From Saccharothrix sp. NRRL B-16348 (GTDB lineage: Bacteria; Actinomycetota; Actinomycetes; Mycobacteriales; Pseudonocardiaceae), in assembly GCF_001280085.1 (NCBI RefSeq), contig NZ_LGED01000221.1:65876-129875 (forward strand): a DNA stretch of 64,000 bases, read 5' to 3'. Each line of letters opens with the position of its first letter. Positions within the stretch are counted from its first letter, which is position 1. A model generated the notes under the pieces. It saw nothing but the letters and a program-made list of their open reading frames with translations. It did not search any database and was not told the DNA's origin. A program made the translations under genes and the position numbers. Below are positions 34,308 to 42,712 of this stretch, one piece after another.

Positions 34308-34703
34308 TCAGACCAGTCGGACCTCGGCCCAGACGGTCTTGTGGTCGCCGCGGGGCTGGTGGCCCCAGTTGACCGCCAGCCGGTTGACCATGAGCAGGCC
34401 GCGACCGTGTGCCGGGGTGTCCAGCCGCCCCAGGACCGGGAACCGGCTCGGGCTGGCGTCCTCGACCTCGACCCGCACCAGCTCGGCCCCCGGTCCCCGG
34501 CGCAACCTCAGCCGTCGTGGCGCGCGGGCGTGACGGTAGGCGTTGCCGACGAGCTGCGCGGCGACCACCTGGATGTCGACGAGCCGGTCCTCGGCGATGC
34601 CCGGGAACGTCCGCGCGACCAGCTTGAGCAGCTCATCCGGTGCGGGAGGGGTGTCCGGGAGGCCGAGCTCGACGCCGTCCCGGGGAAGTTCGACAGTGCT
34701 CAT
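34308..34703 (-). CDS. HATPase-fold anti-sigma/regulatory protein (RsbW-like)
   Basis: 131-residue GHKL ATPase-like protein with N-box VVAAQLVGNAYRHA and glycine box HGRGLLMVNRLAVNWG. It is a paralogue of the 33392 gene, sharing the RLRLRRGP strand and the C-terminal HKTVWAEVRL. ATG at 34703 with GGAGGG six bases upstream. First gene of the HATPase-STAS-HATPase run and 82 bp downstream of the ECF sigma fusion on the same strand, so it may belong to one transcript with it. The N-terminal DLP/LGLPDTPPAPDELLKLV helix differs from its paralogue, hinting at a different partner. Confidence 0.85.
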   Translation of the reverse strand: MSTVELPRDGVELGLPDTPPAPDELLKLVARTFPGIAEDRLVDIQVVAAQLVGNAYRHARAPRRLRLRRGPGAELVRVEVEDASPSRFPVLGRLDTPAHGRGLLMVNRLAVNWGHQPRGDHKTVWAEVRLV

Positions 34704-34785
34704 GGTCCACCCTCCGGTGCCCTGCTTTCTCAAGGCATAAACAACGCGGTGGTACCCGAGGGCCGAACGGACCAAACCCGGCCGC

Positions 34786-36465
34786 TCACTTCGGCGTGAC
34801 CACGACCGACAGCTCGACCGGCGCCGGCTGCCCCGAGCCGGCCGTGACCGTGCCGCTGATCGTGCCGCCGACCGCCTTCGGGCCGGCGAGCAGCCGGAGG
34901 ACGAACGTCACCGAGCCACCGGCGGGCAGCTCGCTGTCCGCGGTGCACGTGACGGTGCCCTTGCCTGCCGGGCACCCGACCGTGCGCTGAGCCGCGCCGT
35001 CCAGCCGCACGAGCGGCCCGCCCTGAAGGTTGTTGCCCGGACCCACCACCTGGACGCCCTCGGGCAGCGACAACACCAGCGTGGCGGGCGCGAGGGGTGT
35101 CGAACCGGTGTTGCGGACGGTGACGGGCAGGTCGATGGGCGGTCCGCCGGTGGGCAGGGCGAACCCGTCCGGCACGACGGGGACCAGCGGCTGCGCCGGG
35201 GATTCGGCGGTGGCGGTCGTCGTGGCGACGCCGGACGTGACCGACGCGGACGGCTGGTCGACCGGTCCGGTCGTGGTCACCGGCGCGCTGGAGCCCGAGG
35301 CGGGCACGGACGACGTCCCCGAGATGACCGCGGACGTCCGGTCCGCGGTCGTCGCGGGCGCCTGTGCCTCGACCGTGGGCACGACCGGCGACTGCCCGGC
35401 GTTCAGGCCGAGCACCACGGCCGCGGCCACCGCCGTGGCGGAGGCCGCCGCGCCGAACCACTGCGCCGTCGTGACCGAGTTGGCCGCCGCACCGGCGCCG
35501 GCACCGGCGCCTGCTCCCGCGACCGCCGCGCCCGCCTTCGCCGTGGCGGCGGTCGTGGCCAGGTAACCCGAGACCCCGGCGCCGAGGACCAGCGGCGCGA
35601 CGACGGCGCGCAACGTGCCGTTGACGTCGGCGAGTTCGGCGGCCATGGCGGGGCAGGTCGAGCACTCGTCGAGGTGCGCCTCCACCTGGGCGGTCTCCCG
35701 TTTGGTGAGCCCACCCCTGGTCCACGCGGCCAGTTTCGCGACGGTGGCGCGGCAGCGGTTCGTGGGGTTGTCCGCGAGGTGCGCCTGGAGGTAGGCGGTC
35801 TTGAGGCCTTCACGGGCCCGGTAGGCCAACGCCGACGCGCCGTTCGCGGTCAGCCCCAGCAGCTTCGCCAGCTCGGCGGCCGACTGACCTTCGATCTCGG
35901 TCTGCCACAACACCGTCTGCCACCGTTCGGGCAGGCTGGCGAACGCCCTCGTGGCCAGCGCCCGCTCCAGCGTCGCCACGGCCGGGTCGTGGAACGGCAC
36001 CGTGGTGACCTTCTCCACGCCCGACACGGCTTCCACGTCGTCGGCCAGCTTGAGCTTCTTGTCCCGCCGCGTCTTGTCGTACGCGGTGTGGCGCAACGCG
36101 GTCAGCAGGTAGGCGCGGAACGCCGAGTCCGGCCCACCGCCCGCGCGCAACGTGTCGAGCACCTTGGCGAACGCGTCCGACACCAGGTCGTCGGCCTCCG
36201 CGCTCGACCAGGCCAGGTGGCGGGCGAGGTTGCGGGCCGCGCGCACGTGCCGTTCGAACAGCTCCCCGTACGCCTGGATCTCCCCCGCGCGCACGGCGTC
36301 GATCAGCTCGGCGTCCGACGGCGGGCGCGACGCGTGCGGCACGCCCGACGAGCCGTACGTCGAGCTCGCGTCGGCGTTGAGCACGTGGTCCAGGTCGTCG
36401 CGCAAGGCGGCCAGGTCCGCGCTCGCCCACCGCTCCAGGTCGCGCTCGTCGGGATGCCCGATCAC
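34786..36465 (-). CDS. ECF sigma factor fused to zinc-finger anti-sigma, membrane and extracellular domains
   Basis: 559-residue fusion. Sigma region 2 lies at about 50-125 (AYGELFERHVRAARNLARHL, then DDLVSDAFAKVLDTL) and region 4 at about 165-225 (LPERWQTVLWQTEIEGQSAAELAKLLGL, split into its helices). A zf-HC2-like anti-sigma motif follows (HLDECSTCPAM, about residue 268). One transmembrane segment is Ala-rich (about 340-365, FGAAASATAVAAAVVLGL). The outside part is a Thr/Ser/Pro-rich stalk and a beta-sandwich resembling DUF11/CARDB (LPVTVRNTGSTPLAPATLVLSL, in pieces). GTG 36465 has GGGAGG ten bases upstream. Such one-chain sigma/anti-sigma proteins are known in actinobacterial ECF groups; release of the sigma part would need proteolysis. 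Confidence 0.85.
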   Translation of the reverse strand: MIGHPDERDLERWASADLAALRDDLDHVLNADASSTYGSSGVPHASRPPSDAELIDAVRAGEIQAYGELFERHVRAARNLARHLAWSSAEADDLVSDAFAKVLDTLRAGGGPDSAFRAYLLTALRHTAYDKTRRDKKLKLADDVEAVSGVEKVTTVPFHDPAVATLERALATRAFASLPERWQTVLWQTEIEGQSAAELAKLLGLTANGASALAYRAREGLKTAYLQAHLADNPTNRCRATVAKLAAWTRGGLTKRETAQVEAHLDECSTCPAMAAELADVNGTLRAVVAPLVLGAGVSGYLATTAATAKAGAAVAGAGAGAGAGAAANSVTTAQWFGAAASATAVAAAVVLGLNAGQSPVVPTVEAQAPATTADRTSAVISGTSSVPASGSSAPVTTTGPVDQPSASVTSGVATTTATAESPAQPLVPVVPDGFALPTGGPPIDLPVTVRNTGSTPLAPATLVLSLPEGVQVVGPGNNLQGGPLVRLDGAAQRTVGCPAGKGTVTCTADSELPAGGSVTFVLRLLAGPKAVGGTISGTVTAGSGQPAPVELSVVVTPK

Positions 36466-36691
36466 CGGACGTCGACCTCCCAAGCACGGTAGGTGAGCGA
36501 TTCAGTGCGGACCATATCCAACAAGTCGACGTGGCGTTCATCCCACTGCCGCGCACGTGGCCCGACCGGCGCGTTCGCGGGTCACGACCGGCGAGGACGT
36601 CGCGGTGGGCGGGAAACTGATCGGACCGGTTCGCCGCGGTCGGGCGCGGGCGGGGTGCGTTCGGTCAGGGTTGGTGTCGAAAGGAGGCCTC

Positions 36692-37561
36692 ATGATCTCG
36701 GCACTCAACCGGCTCGTCGACCTCGTCGAGGAGCACTTGGGCGAGGAGTTCGACGTCGACGGTCTGGCGAAGTCGCTCGGCACGACCGGGTACCACCTGC
36801 GCCGGATGTTCTCGTCGTTGGCGGGCATGCCGCTGTCGGAGTACGTGCGCCGACGCCGCATGACCGTCGCCGCCGCCGACGTCGTCCGGGGTGGGAACGA
36901 CCTGCTGGGCATCGCCGTCCGGCACGGCTACGGCTCGACCGAGGCGTTCGGCCGGGCGTTCCGGGCGGTCCACGGCGCCAACCCCGGTGACGTCCGCCGT
37001 GACGGAGGCCCCCTTCGCACACAACCACAGCTCAGGTTCCGCCTGACCGTCGAAGGGAGCACCCCCATGGACACCCGCATCGTCGAACGCCCCGCGTTCC
37101 GGCTCGTCGGGCACGCGACCCGCGTCCCGCTCATCCACCACGGCGTCAACCCGCACATCCAGGAGCACATCACCGCGCTGCCGCCGGAAGCGCACGTGCG
37201 GCTGAAGGCCCTCGGCAACGCCGAGCCCCAGGGCCTGCTGCAGGTCTCCGACGACGTCGACCCCGACGGCGCCGAGGGCAGCGAACTGACCTACCTGCAC
37301 GGTGTCGCCGTCTCCAAGGACACCGCGGCGCCCGACGACCTCGACGCCATCGAGGTGCCGGCCGGCAGGTGGGCGGTCTTCCGCACGACCGGGCCCCACC
37401 CGGAGGCCCTGCAGACGGCCTGGGCCGCGACCGCGACCGACTGGTTCCCGTCCAACCCGTGGCGGCTGCGGCCGGGACCTTCGATCGTCTCGGTGCTCGA
37501 CCGCGCGGCCGACTTCAGCACCGCGACCTGCGAGTTGTGGCTGCCCGTCGAACCGGCCTGA
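36692..37561 (+). CDS. AraC-family regulator with GyrI-like effector domain
   Basis: 289-residue Rob/GyrI-type regulator. Two AraC helix-turn-helix motifs lie at the N-terminus (FDVDGLAKSLGTTGYHLRRMFSS and DLLGIAVRHGYGSTEAFGRAF). The C-terminal half (about 125-289) is a GyrI-like small-molecule-binding domain (RIVERPAFRLVGHATRVP, YLHGVAVSKD, IEVPAGRWAVFRTTGPHPEAL). AAGGAGG at 36681-36687 precedes the ATG perfectly. Proteins of this layout sense hydrophobic compounds. It precedes the multicopper oxidase by 187 bp on the same strand, and may regulate it. Confidence 0.9.
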   Translation: MISALNRLVDLVEEHLGEEFDVDGLAKSLGTTGYHLRRMFSSLAGMPLSEYVRRRRMTVAAADVVRGGNDLLGIAVRHGYGSTEAFGRAFRAVHGANPGDVRRDGGPLRTQPQLRFRLTVEGSTPMDTRIVERPAFRLVGHATRVPLIHHGVNPHIQEHITALPPEAHVRLKALGNAEPQGLLQVSDDVDPDGAEGSELTYLHGVAVSKDTAAPDDLDAIEVPAGRWAVFRTTGPHPEALQTAWAATATDWFPSNPWRLRPGPSIVSVLDRAADFSTATCELWLPVEPA

Positions 37562-37682
37562 CGGACCGCGGCCTGGATCCGCCCGGAATTTCCGGTCCGG
37601 ACGTATCCAGCGCCGTGCCCCGCGCCTCTTCTCTGGTGTCGGGGGTCTGGTTGGGGAGCCGGGCCGCCGCACAGGGGGGATA

Positions 37683-37718
37683 GCGCCCCGCCCGCCCTCC
37701 GGGGCGGGCGGGTGGCGC
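37683..37718 (+). promoter_or_regulatory. G+C-rich hairpin in the 5' region of the multicopper oxidase
   Basis: GCGCCCCGCCCGCCC (37683-37697) pairs, with two single-base bulges, with 37702-37718, giving about 15 bp. It is 30 bases before the oxidase ATG and 122 bases after the AraC stop. It may be a terminator for the AraC gene or an element controlling the oxidase leader. Confidence 0.5.
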
Positions 37719-37748
37719 GCCATCAGGGTTGCCGGGGGGCAATTTCTC

Positions 37749-39638
37749 ATGACCGAACTGATCAGCACGCCGTCAACGGTCGCCGAAGGGCCCACGTTCG
37801 GGCTCACCAAGTTCCTGGACCCGTTGCGGGTGCCGCCGGTGATCCGGCCGCACTCGTGGTGGCACCAGGACGAGCTCACCGTGACGATGGTCCGCACGGC
37901 CGTGCGCCTGCACTCGCAGTTGCCGCCCACCGCCGTGTGGGCCTACGACGGGCACTTCCCGGGTCCCACCATCGAGGTGCGCGCCGGCCACCGGCTGCGG
38001 GTGTCCTGGACCAACGAGATCGAGGGGAAGATCCCGCTGGTCGCGGTGCGGGCGCCGCTCGCGTCCGCACCGCAGGACAGCCCGGGTTTCCGCGCACCGG
38101 ACGGCTCGCTGCCCGAGGGGGTGCAGCTGGTCGACGGGGTGTCCGACCTGCCGTCGTGGACGGTGGTGCACCTGCACGGCGCGCTCACCGGCGGCGGCAA
38201 CGACGGGTGGGCGCACAACGCGGTGCTCAAGGAGGCTTCACAGCTCACGGAGTACCCGAACCGCCAGCAGGCCACCACGCTCTGGTACCACGACCACGCC
38301 ATGGCGATCACCCGCTTCACCGTCCACGCGGGTCTGGCGGGCATGTACCTGATCCGCGACGAGGAGGAGGCCGCGCTCGACCTGCCCTCGGGCGAGCACG
38401 AGGTGCCGCTGGTGATCGCCGACCGCAACCTCGACACCGACGCGGCGGGCGCGCTCACCGGGCAGCTGCTGTACAAGGTGCCCTACCTGACCACGCCGAC
38501 GGGCCAGGTGCTGCACCTGCCGTTCACCGGACCGTTCACCACGGTCAACGGCGTGATCTGGCCGCACCTGGACGTGGAGGCCCGCTGGTACCGGTTCCGC
38601 CTGGTCAACGCCTCGAATGCGCGCACTTACCAGCTGCGCCTGCTCGACGACGAGACGGGCGAGCCGCTGGACGACGCCGTGCGCCAGATCGGCACGGACG
38701 GCGGCCTGCTGCCCGCGCCCGCCACGCTGCCGGCGGACGGGCTGGTGGTCGCCCCGGCCGAACGGGCCGACCTGCTCGTCGACTTCTCGCGGCTGCGCGG
38801 CAGGCGGGTGCGGCTGACCAACGTCCACCCGACCGCGGCCCCGGAGCCGTCCGTCATGCAGTTCCGGGTGGAGGACCGCGACCGGCACGACCGCTTCCGG
38901 TTGCCGGCGAAGCTGTCGACCTCCTACGTGCGGCTGCACCACGGCACCACGGTGCCCGAGGACCACGACCACGTGTTCGTCGCACTGGTGCCGCCCGGCA
39001 CCGCGGGCGAGGGCCACCCGCAGCTGTGGGAACTGCACGAGATCACCGACCCGGGCCGGGTGCCGACCGAGCTGCCCGCGGCCGGGATCATCCAGCTCAC
39101 CGATCCCCACACCGGGCGGGTGCGGACGTTCGAGCGGGTCGCGAGCCTGTTCGACGACACCACGAGCCTGTTCATCGACCACGGCCGCTGGGCGGTGTGG
39201 AACTTCATCCACCTGGGCGGGCCCGCGCACCCGATGCACGTGCACCTGAGCCAGTTCCAGGCGCTCGACCGCACCGAGTACCCGAGGGACGCGGCGACCG
39301 GCAACGTGACGGGCTTCGACGTGGCCACCGGCGGCACCACCGCACCGCTGCCGCCGCCCGGTCCCGGCCGGCCGCTCGACCCGCGTGACGAGGGCTGGAA
39401 GGACACCTACCTGGTGGGTCCCGGCGAGTGGCTGACCATCGCGGGCCACTTCGCCGGCGCGACGGGCAACTTCATGTACCACTGCCACATCCTCGACCAC
39501 GAGGACGAGGGCATGATGCGGCCTTTCGTGGTCATGCCCGCCGAGGCGGCGCGCTTCCACATCCACCGCTTCGGCGGCGGCCACCACCACGGTGAGGCGG
39601 CGCACGACACCCGCAGCCACGGGGGCAACGCGCTCTGA
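37749..39638 (+). CDS. multicopper oxidase, phenoxazinone-synthase/CotA-like
   Basis: 629-residue laccase-like enzyme that oxidises phenolic substrates with O2. Copper motifs: HLHGA (about residue 141), WYHDHA (about 180), HPMHVHLSQF (about 497) and HCHILDHEDEGMM (about 579), i.e. T1, T2 and T3 sites complete with the axial Met. The long loop GGGNDGWAHNAVLKE is typical of the phenoxazinone synthase subgroup. No signal peptide, so it is cytosolic like that enzyme. The C-terminal tail is His-rich (HIHRFGGGHHHGEAAH), a possible copper store. ATG at 37749 with a weak GGGG site. No actinomycin-type biosynthetic genes are nearby, so the substrate is open. Confidence 0.9.
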   Translation: MTELISTPSTVAEGPTFGLTKFLDPLRVPPVIRPHSWWHQDELTVTMVRTAVRLHSQLPPTAVWAYDGHFPGPTIEVRAGHRLRVSWTNEIEGKIPLVAVRAPLASAPQDSPGFRAPDGSLPEGVQLVDGVSDLPSWTVVHLHGALTGGGNDGWAHNAVLKEASQLTEYPNRQQATTLWYHDHAMAITRFTVHAGLAGMYLIRDEEEAALDLPSGEHEVPLVIADRNLDTDAAGALTGQLLYKVPYLTTPTGQVLHLPFTGPFTTVNGVIWPHLDVEARWYRFRLVNASNARTYQLRLLDDETGEPLDDAVRQIGTDGGLLPAPATLPADGLVVAPAERADLLVDFSRLRGRRVRLTNVHPTAAPEPSVMQFRVEDRDRHDRFRLPAKLSTSYVRLHHGTTVPEDHDHVFVALVPPGTAGEGHPQLWELHEITDPGRVPTELPAAGIIQLTDPHTGRVRTFERVASLFDDTTSLFIDHGRWAVWNFIHLGGPAHPMHVHLSQFQALDRTEYPRDAATGNVTGFDVATGGTTAPLPPPGPGRPLDPRDEGWKDTYLVGPGEWLTIAGHFAGATGNFMYHCHILDHEDEGMMRPFVVMPAEAARFHIHRFGGGHHHGEAAHDTRSHGGNAL

Positions 39639-39656
39639 ACCCCGTCCGCTGTCGGG

Positions 39657-39688
39657 CCGCCCCGGGGTCGCATTCGGCCCCGGGGCGG
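39657..39688 (+). terminator. terminator after the multicopper oxidase
   Basis: CCGCCCCGGGG (39657-39667) pairs with CCCCGGGGCGG (39678-39688), beginning 19 bases after the stop codon. Confidence 0.75.
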
Positions 39689-39766
39689 TCGTCCGTCGGT
39701 GATCCGCTGTTCGAGCGGCAGGCGGCGCAGTTCACTGTCATCTCCCCTGTCGTGAAGGAGATGCCG

Positions 39767-39903
39767 GTGAGCAAGCGCTTACCCGAAGCCTGGTCACGGC
39801 GGCGTTGAGCGTCGCGCTGCTGGGCAGTGCGGCCGTAACACCGTCCACGGCGGCCGATACCGCGCTGAACGACCCACAGGAGTGGATCCCCCCGCCTCCG
39901 TAC
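39767..39903 (+). pseudogene. frameshifted N-terminal relic of a secreted protein
   Basis: A ribosome site (GAAGGAG, 39754-39760) precedes GTG 39767. That frame reads VSKRL and then stops after ten more residues. A second frame starting at 39784 continues as RSLVTAALSVALLGSAAVTP and then STAADTALNDPQEW, a good signal peptide plus mature start. Insertion of one A after 39780 (TTACCC to TTAACCC) would join them into VSKRLTRSLVTAALS. After about 40 codons the frame runs into the LacI gene, so only the start survives. Probably a deleted secreted hydrolase once controlled by the LacI regulator. Confidence 0.5.
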
Positions 39904-39913
39904 ACTTCCGGCC

Positions 39914-40951
39914 GTGACGGGGAGCATCGCGGACGGTCAGCGGCGGGGGCGGCGGCGGGGAGAGCTGACGGTCGAGACGATCGCCCGGCTCGCCGGGGTG
40001 TCCAAGCCGACCGTGTCGAAGGTGCTGAACGGCCGGGCGGGGGTGGCGTCCGAGACGCGGCAACGGGTCGAGGCCTTGTTGCGCGAGCACGGCTACCGGC
40101 GCCCGGACGCCATCGCGCCCTCGGCCATCCTCGAAGTGGTGTTCTACGGGCTCGAACGCCACATGGCGGTCGAGATCATGCGCGGTGTGGAACCGGTGGC
40201 GCGCGAGCACGAGCTGGCCGTCGCGTTCACCGAGGTGGTCGAGCCGACGTCCCCCGGCCGGACCTGGGCCGAGAAGTTGCTGGCCAGGCACCCGGTCGGG
40301 GTGATCGCGGTGTACGCGGCGTTCACGCCGGAGCAGCACGCGCTGCTGGCCGCGAGCGCGATCCCGCTGGTGGCGCTCGACCCGTCCGGCGAACCGCTGC
40401 ACGCCGTGCCGTCGGTCGGCGCGACGAACTGGAGCGGCGGCATCACGGCCGCGCGGCACCTGCTCGACCTCGGCCACCGGCGCATCGGCGTGGTCGGCGG
40501 ACCGACCGGCTCCCTGGGCGCCCGCGCCCGCCTGGAGGGCTGCCGGGCCGCGATGGACGCCGCGGGCTCGCCACTCGACGACCGGCTCGTGCGCACGGGT
40601 GAGTTCACCTTCGAACAGGGCCGCCGACTGGGCCGTGAGCTGCTGGGCCGACCGGACCGGCCGACCGCCGTGCTCTGCGGCAACGACCTGCAGGCGCTCG
40701 GCGTCTACGCCGCGGCGTGGCAGCTGGGCCTGCGCATTCCGCAGGACCTCAGCGTGGTCGGCTTCGACGACATCGACAACACCCGCTGGTGCTGCCCGCC
40801 GATGACGACCGTGCGGCAGCCGTTGGCCGAGATGGGCGCGACGGCCGCCCGGATGCTGCTCGCCCTCGCCGCGGGTGGGACGCCCGACCAGCCCAGGGTC
40901 GAGCTGGCCACTGAGCTCGTCGTGCGCGAGAGCACCGCACCGCCCGCCTGA
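39914..40951 (+). CDS. LacI-family regulator, likely of arabinoside genes
   Basis: 345-residue repressor. After a basic N-terminus, the LacI helix-turn-helix is seen at about residues 18-65 (LTVETIARLAGVSKPTVSKVLNGRAGVASETR, in parts), with the hinge helix EALLREHGY. The periplasmic-binding-protein-like sugar domain follows (DLGHRRIGVVGG; VLCGNDLQALGVY; LSVVGFDDIDNTRW). GTG at 39914 has -10-like TACACT eight bases upstream and no ribosome site, so probably leaderless. LacI-type palindromes TGTTANCGNTAACA occur 219 bp downstream of its stop before the GH62 gene and in the GH51/GH127 region; this is the only LacI gene in the window and is the likely binder. Confidence 0.9.
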   Translation: MTGSIADGQRRGRRRGELTVETIARLAGVSKPTVSKVLNGRAGVASETRQRVEALLREHGYRRPDAIAPSAILEVVFYGLERHMAVEIMRGVEPVAREHELAVAFTEVVEPTSPGRTWAEKLLARHPVGVIAVYAAFTPEQHALLAASAIPLVALDPSGEPLHAVPSVGATNWSGGITAARHLLDLGHRRIGVVGGPTGSLGARARLEGCRAAMDAAGSPLDDRLVRTGEFTFEQGRRLGRELLGRPDRPTAVLCGNDLQALGVYAAAWQLGLRIPQDLSVVGFDDIDNTRWCCPPMTTVRQPLAEMGATAARMLLALAAGGTPDQPRVELATELVVRESTAPPA

Positions 40952-41029
40952 ACCCGCCGGGCACGTCACGGCCACCGCGGCGGCTGCGTCCCTTCGGGCC
41001 TTGTCTTCCGAACTGTTTCGCTCAATACT

Positions 41030-41044
41030 GCTAAAGGTTTCAGC
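41030..41044. promoter_or_regulatory. imperfect palindrome upstream of GH62
   Basis: GCTAAAGGTTTCAGC follows the pattern GCTNAANNNTTNAGC. It lies 126 bp before the LacI operator at 41170 and might be a second regulator site. Weak evidence. Confidence 0.3.
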
Positions 41045-41169
41045 GCCGGAGCACCGAGCGGGCGCGGAGGGATCCTCCGACGACCCGCACCTCGTTCCGG
41101 CGCACTCCCCCCGCCTGTGCTCGTGGCCCCGTGACCGAGAGGTCGCGGTCCGCGTTCCGCCGCCTGAAT

Positions 41170-41183
41170 TGTTAACGCTAACA
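41170..41183. promoter_or_regulatory. LacI-type operator upstream of GH62
   Basis: TGTTAACGCTAACA, a near-perfect palindrome 41 bp before the GH62 start, is the best LacI site in the window and nearly identical to the one at 16561. Confidence 0.75.
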
Positions 41184-41224
41184 GCCATTAGCGCAGCCCC
41201 TCACCCATGGAGAGGAGTCCCGGG

Positions 41225-42688
41225 ATGCGGCATCCCGCACGACTTCGCACCCACCTGTCCGCCCTCGCCATCGCCGGGTTGACCCTGGCCGGCACGACCG
41301 TCGCGCTGTCCGCGCAAGCCGCCGAGGCGGCGGGCTGCTCGGTCCAGTACTCGGTGACCTCGCAGTGGTCCGGCGGGTTCGGCGCGAACGTCTCCGTGAC
41401 CAACCTCGGCGATCCCGTCACCGGGTGGACGCTCACCTGGTCGTACCCGGCGGGGCAGAGCGTCACGCAGGCGTGGAACGCCACGGTCACGCAGAGCGGC
41501 GCCCAGGTCAGCGCCAGGAACGTCAGCTACAACGGCAGCATCGCCACCGGCGCGAGCGTCGCGTTCGGCTTCAACGGCTCGTGGACCGGCAGCAACCCCG
41601 CGCCGACCGCGTTCTCCTTGAACGGCACGGCCTGCACCGGGGACGTCGGCCCCACGACGACCACGACCACCAGCACCACGACCAGCACGACCACCGGCCC
41701 CACGACGACGACCACGGCGCCCACCGGCAGCCTGCCGTCGAGCTTCCGCTGGTCCTCCAGTGGGATCCTGATCAGCCCGAAGCCGGACGCCACGCACGCC
41801 AACGTGGCGGTGAAAGACCCGAGCGTGGTCTACCACAACGGCAAGTGGCACGTGTTCGCCTCGACGTACACCACGGGCTACAACCTGATGTACACGAGCT
41901 TCAGCGACTGGTCGCAGGCGTCGTCGGCGCCGCACACCTACCTGGACACGACCGCGGTCGGCTCCGGCTACAAGGCCGCGCCGCACGTGTTCTTCTTCGC
42001 GCCGCAGAACCTCTGGTACCTCGTCTACCAGACCGGTGACAACGCGGCGTACTCGACCACGACCGACATCGCCAACCCGCGGTCGTGGAGCGCGCCGAAG
42101 AAGTTCTACGCCAACGGGATGCCGCAGATCATCCGGGACAACATCGGTGACGGCTACTGGGTCGACTTCTGGGTCATCTGCGACACCGCGAAGTGCTACC
42201 TGTTCTCGTCCGACGACAACGGCCACCTGTACCGGTCGGAGACGACGGTCGCGAACTACCCCAACGGGTTCACCAACACCGTGATCGCCATGCAGGACGC
42301 GAACCAGAACCGGCTGTTCGAGGCGGCCAACGTCTACAAGGTCGCGGGCAGGAACCAGTATTTGTTGGTGCACGAGGCCATCGGCTCGGACGGCAGGCGC
42401 TGGTTCCGCTCCTGGACGGCGCCGGCGATCACCGGGCCGTGGACTTCGTTGGCCGACTCCGAGTCGAACCCGTTCGCCCGCGCCAACAACGTCACGTTCC
42501 CGAACGGCGCCTGGACCCGCGACATCAGCCACGGCGAGATGCTCCGCTCCGGCCACGACCAGGTCATGGAGATCAGCCCGTGCAACCTCCGGTACCTGTA
42601 CCAGGGCATGGATCCCAACTCGGGCGGTGACTACAACCGGCTGCCCTGGCGGCTGGGCCTGCTGACCCAGACCAACTCCACCTGCTGA
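41225..42688 (+). CDS. secreted CBM2-GH62 alpha-L-arabinofuranosidase
   Basis: 487-residue exported enzyme. Signal peptide about 1-38. Residues 40-145 are a family-2 carbohydrate-binding module ([36 protein letters not shown]) with paired cysteines, binding cellulose or xylan. A Thr-rich linker (about 147-172) leads to the GH62 five-bladed propeller (about 175-487: [50 protein letters not shown]). GH62 removes arabinose from arabinoxylan. ATG at 41225 with GAGAGGAG upstream. The LacI operator 41 bp upstream and the neighbouring LacI gene imply substrate-induced expression. Monocistronic. Confidence 0.92.
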   Translation: MRHPARLRTHLSALAIAGLTLAGTTVALSAQAAEAAGCSVQYSVTSQWSGGFGANVSVTNLGDPVTGWTLTWSYPAGQSVTQAWNATVTQSGAQVSARNVSYNGSIATGASVAFGFNGSWTGSNPAPTAFSLNGTACTGDVGPTTTTTTSTTTSTTTGPTTTTTAPTGSLPSSFRWSSSGILISPKPDATHANVAVKDPSVVYHNGKWHVFASTYTTGYNLMYTSFSDWSQASSAPHTYLDTTAVGSGYKAAPHVFFFAPQNLWYLVYQTGDNAAYSTTTDIANPRSWSAPKKFYANGMPQIIRDNIGDGYWVDFWVICDTAKCYLFSSDDNGHLYRSETTVANYPNGFTNTVIAMQDANQNRLFEAANVYKVAGRNQYLLVHEAIGSDGRRWFRSWTAPAITGPWTSLADSESNPFARANNVTFPNGAWTRDISHGEMLRSGHDQVMEISPCNLRYLYQGMDPNSGGDYNRLPWRLGLLTQTNSTC

Positions 42689-42712
42689 TCCCCCGACGGC
42701 GGGCGCGGGACG

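Noticed and set aside
37749..39638. Phenoxazinone antibiotic biosynthetic cluster
   Set aside because: Only the oxidase resembles such pathways. No NRPS, 4-methyl-3-hydroxyanthranilate or tryptophan dioxygenase genes lie within the window.
39767..39784. AAGCGCTT-centred palindrome as another LacI operator
   Set aside because: It coincides with the SKR codons of the relic gene and does not match the TGTTANCGNTAACA sites.
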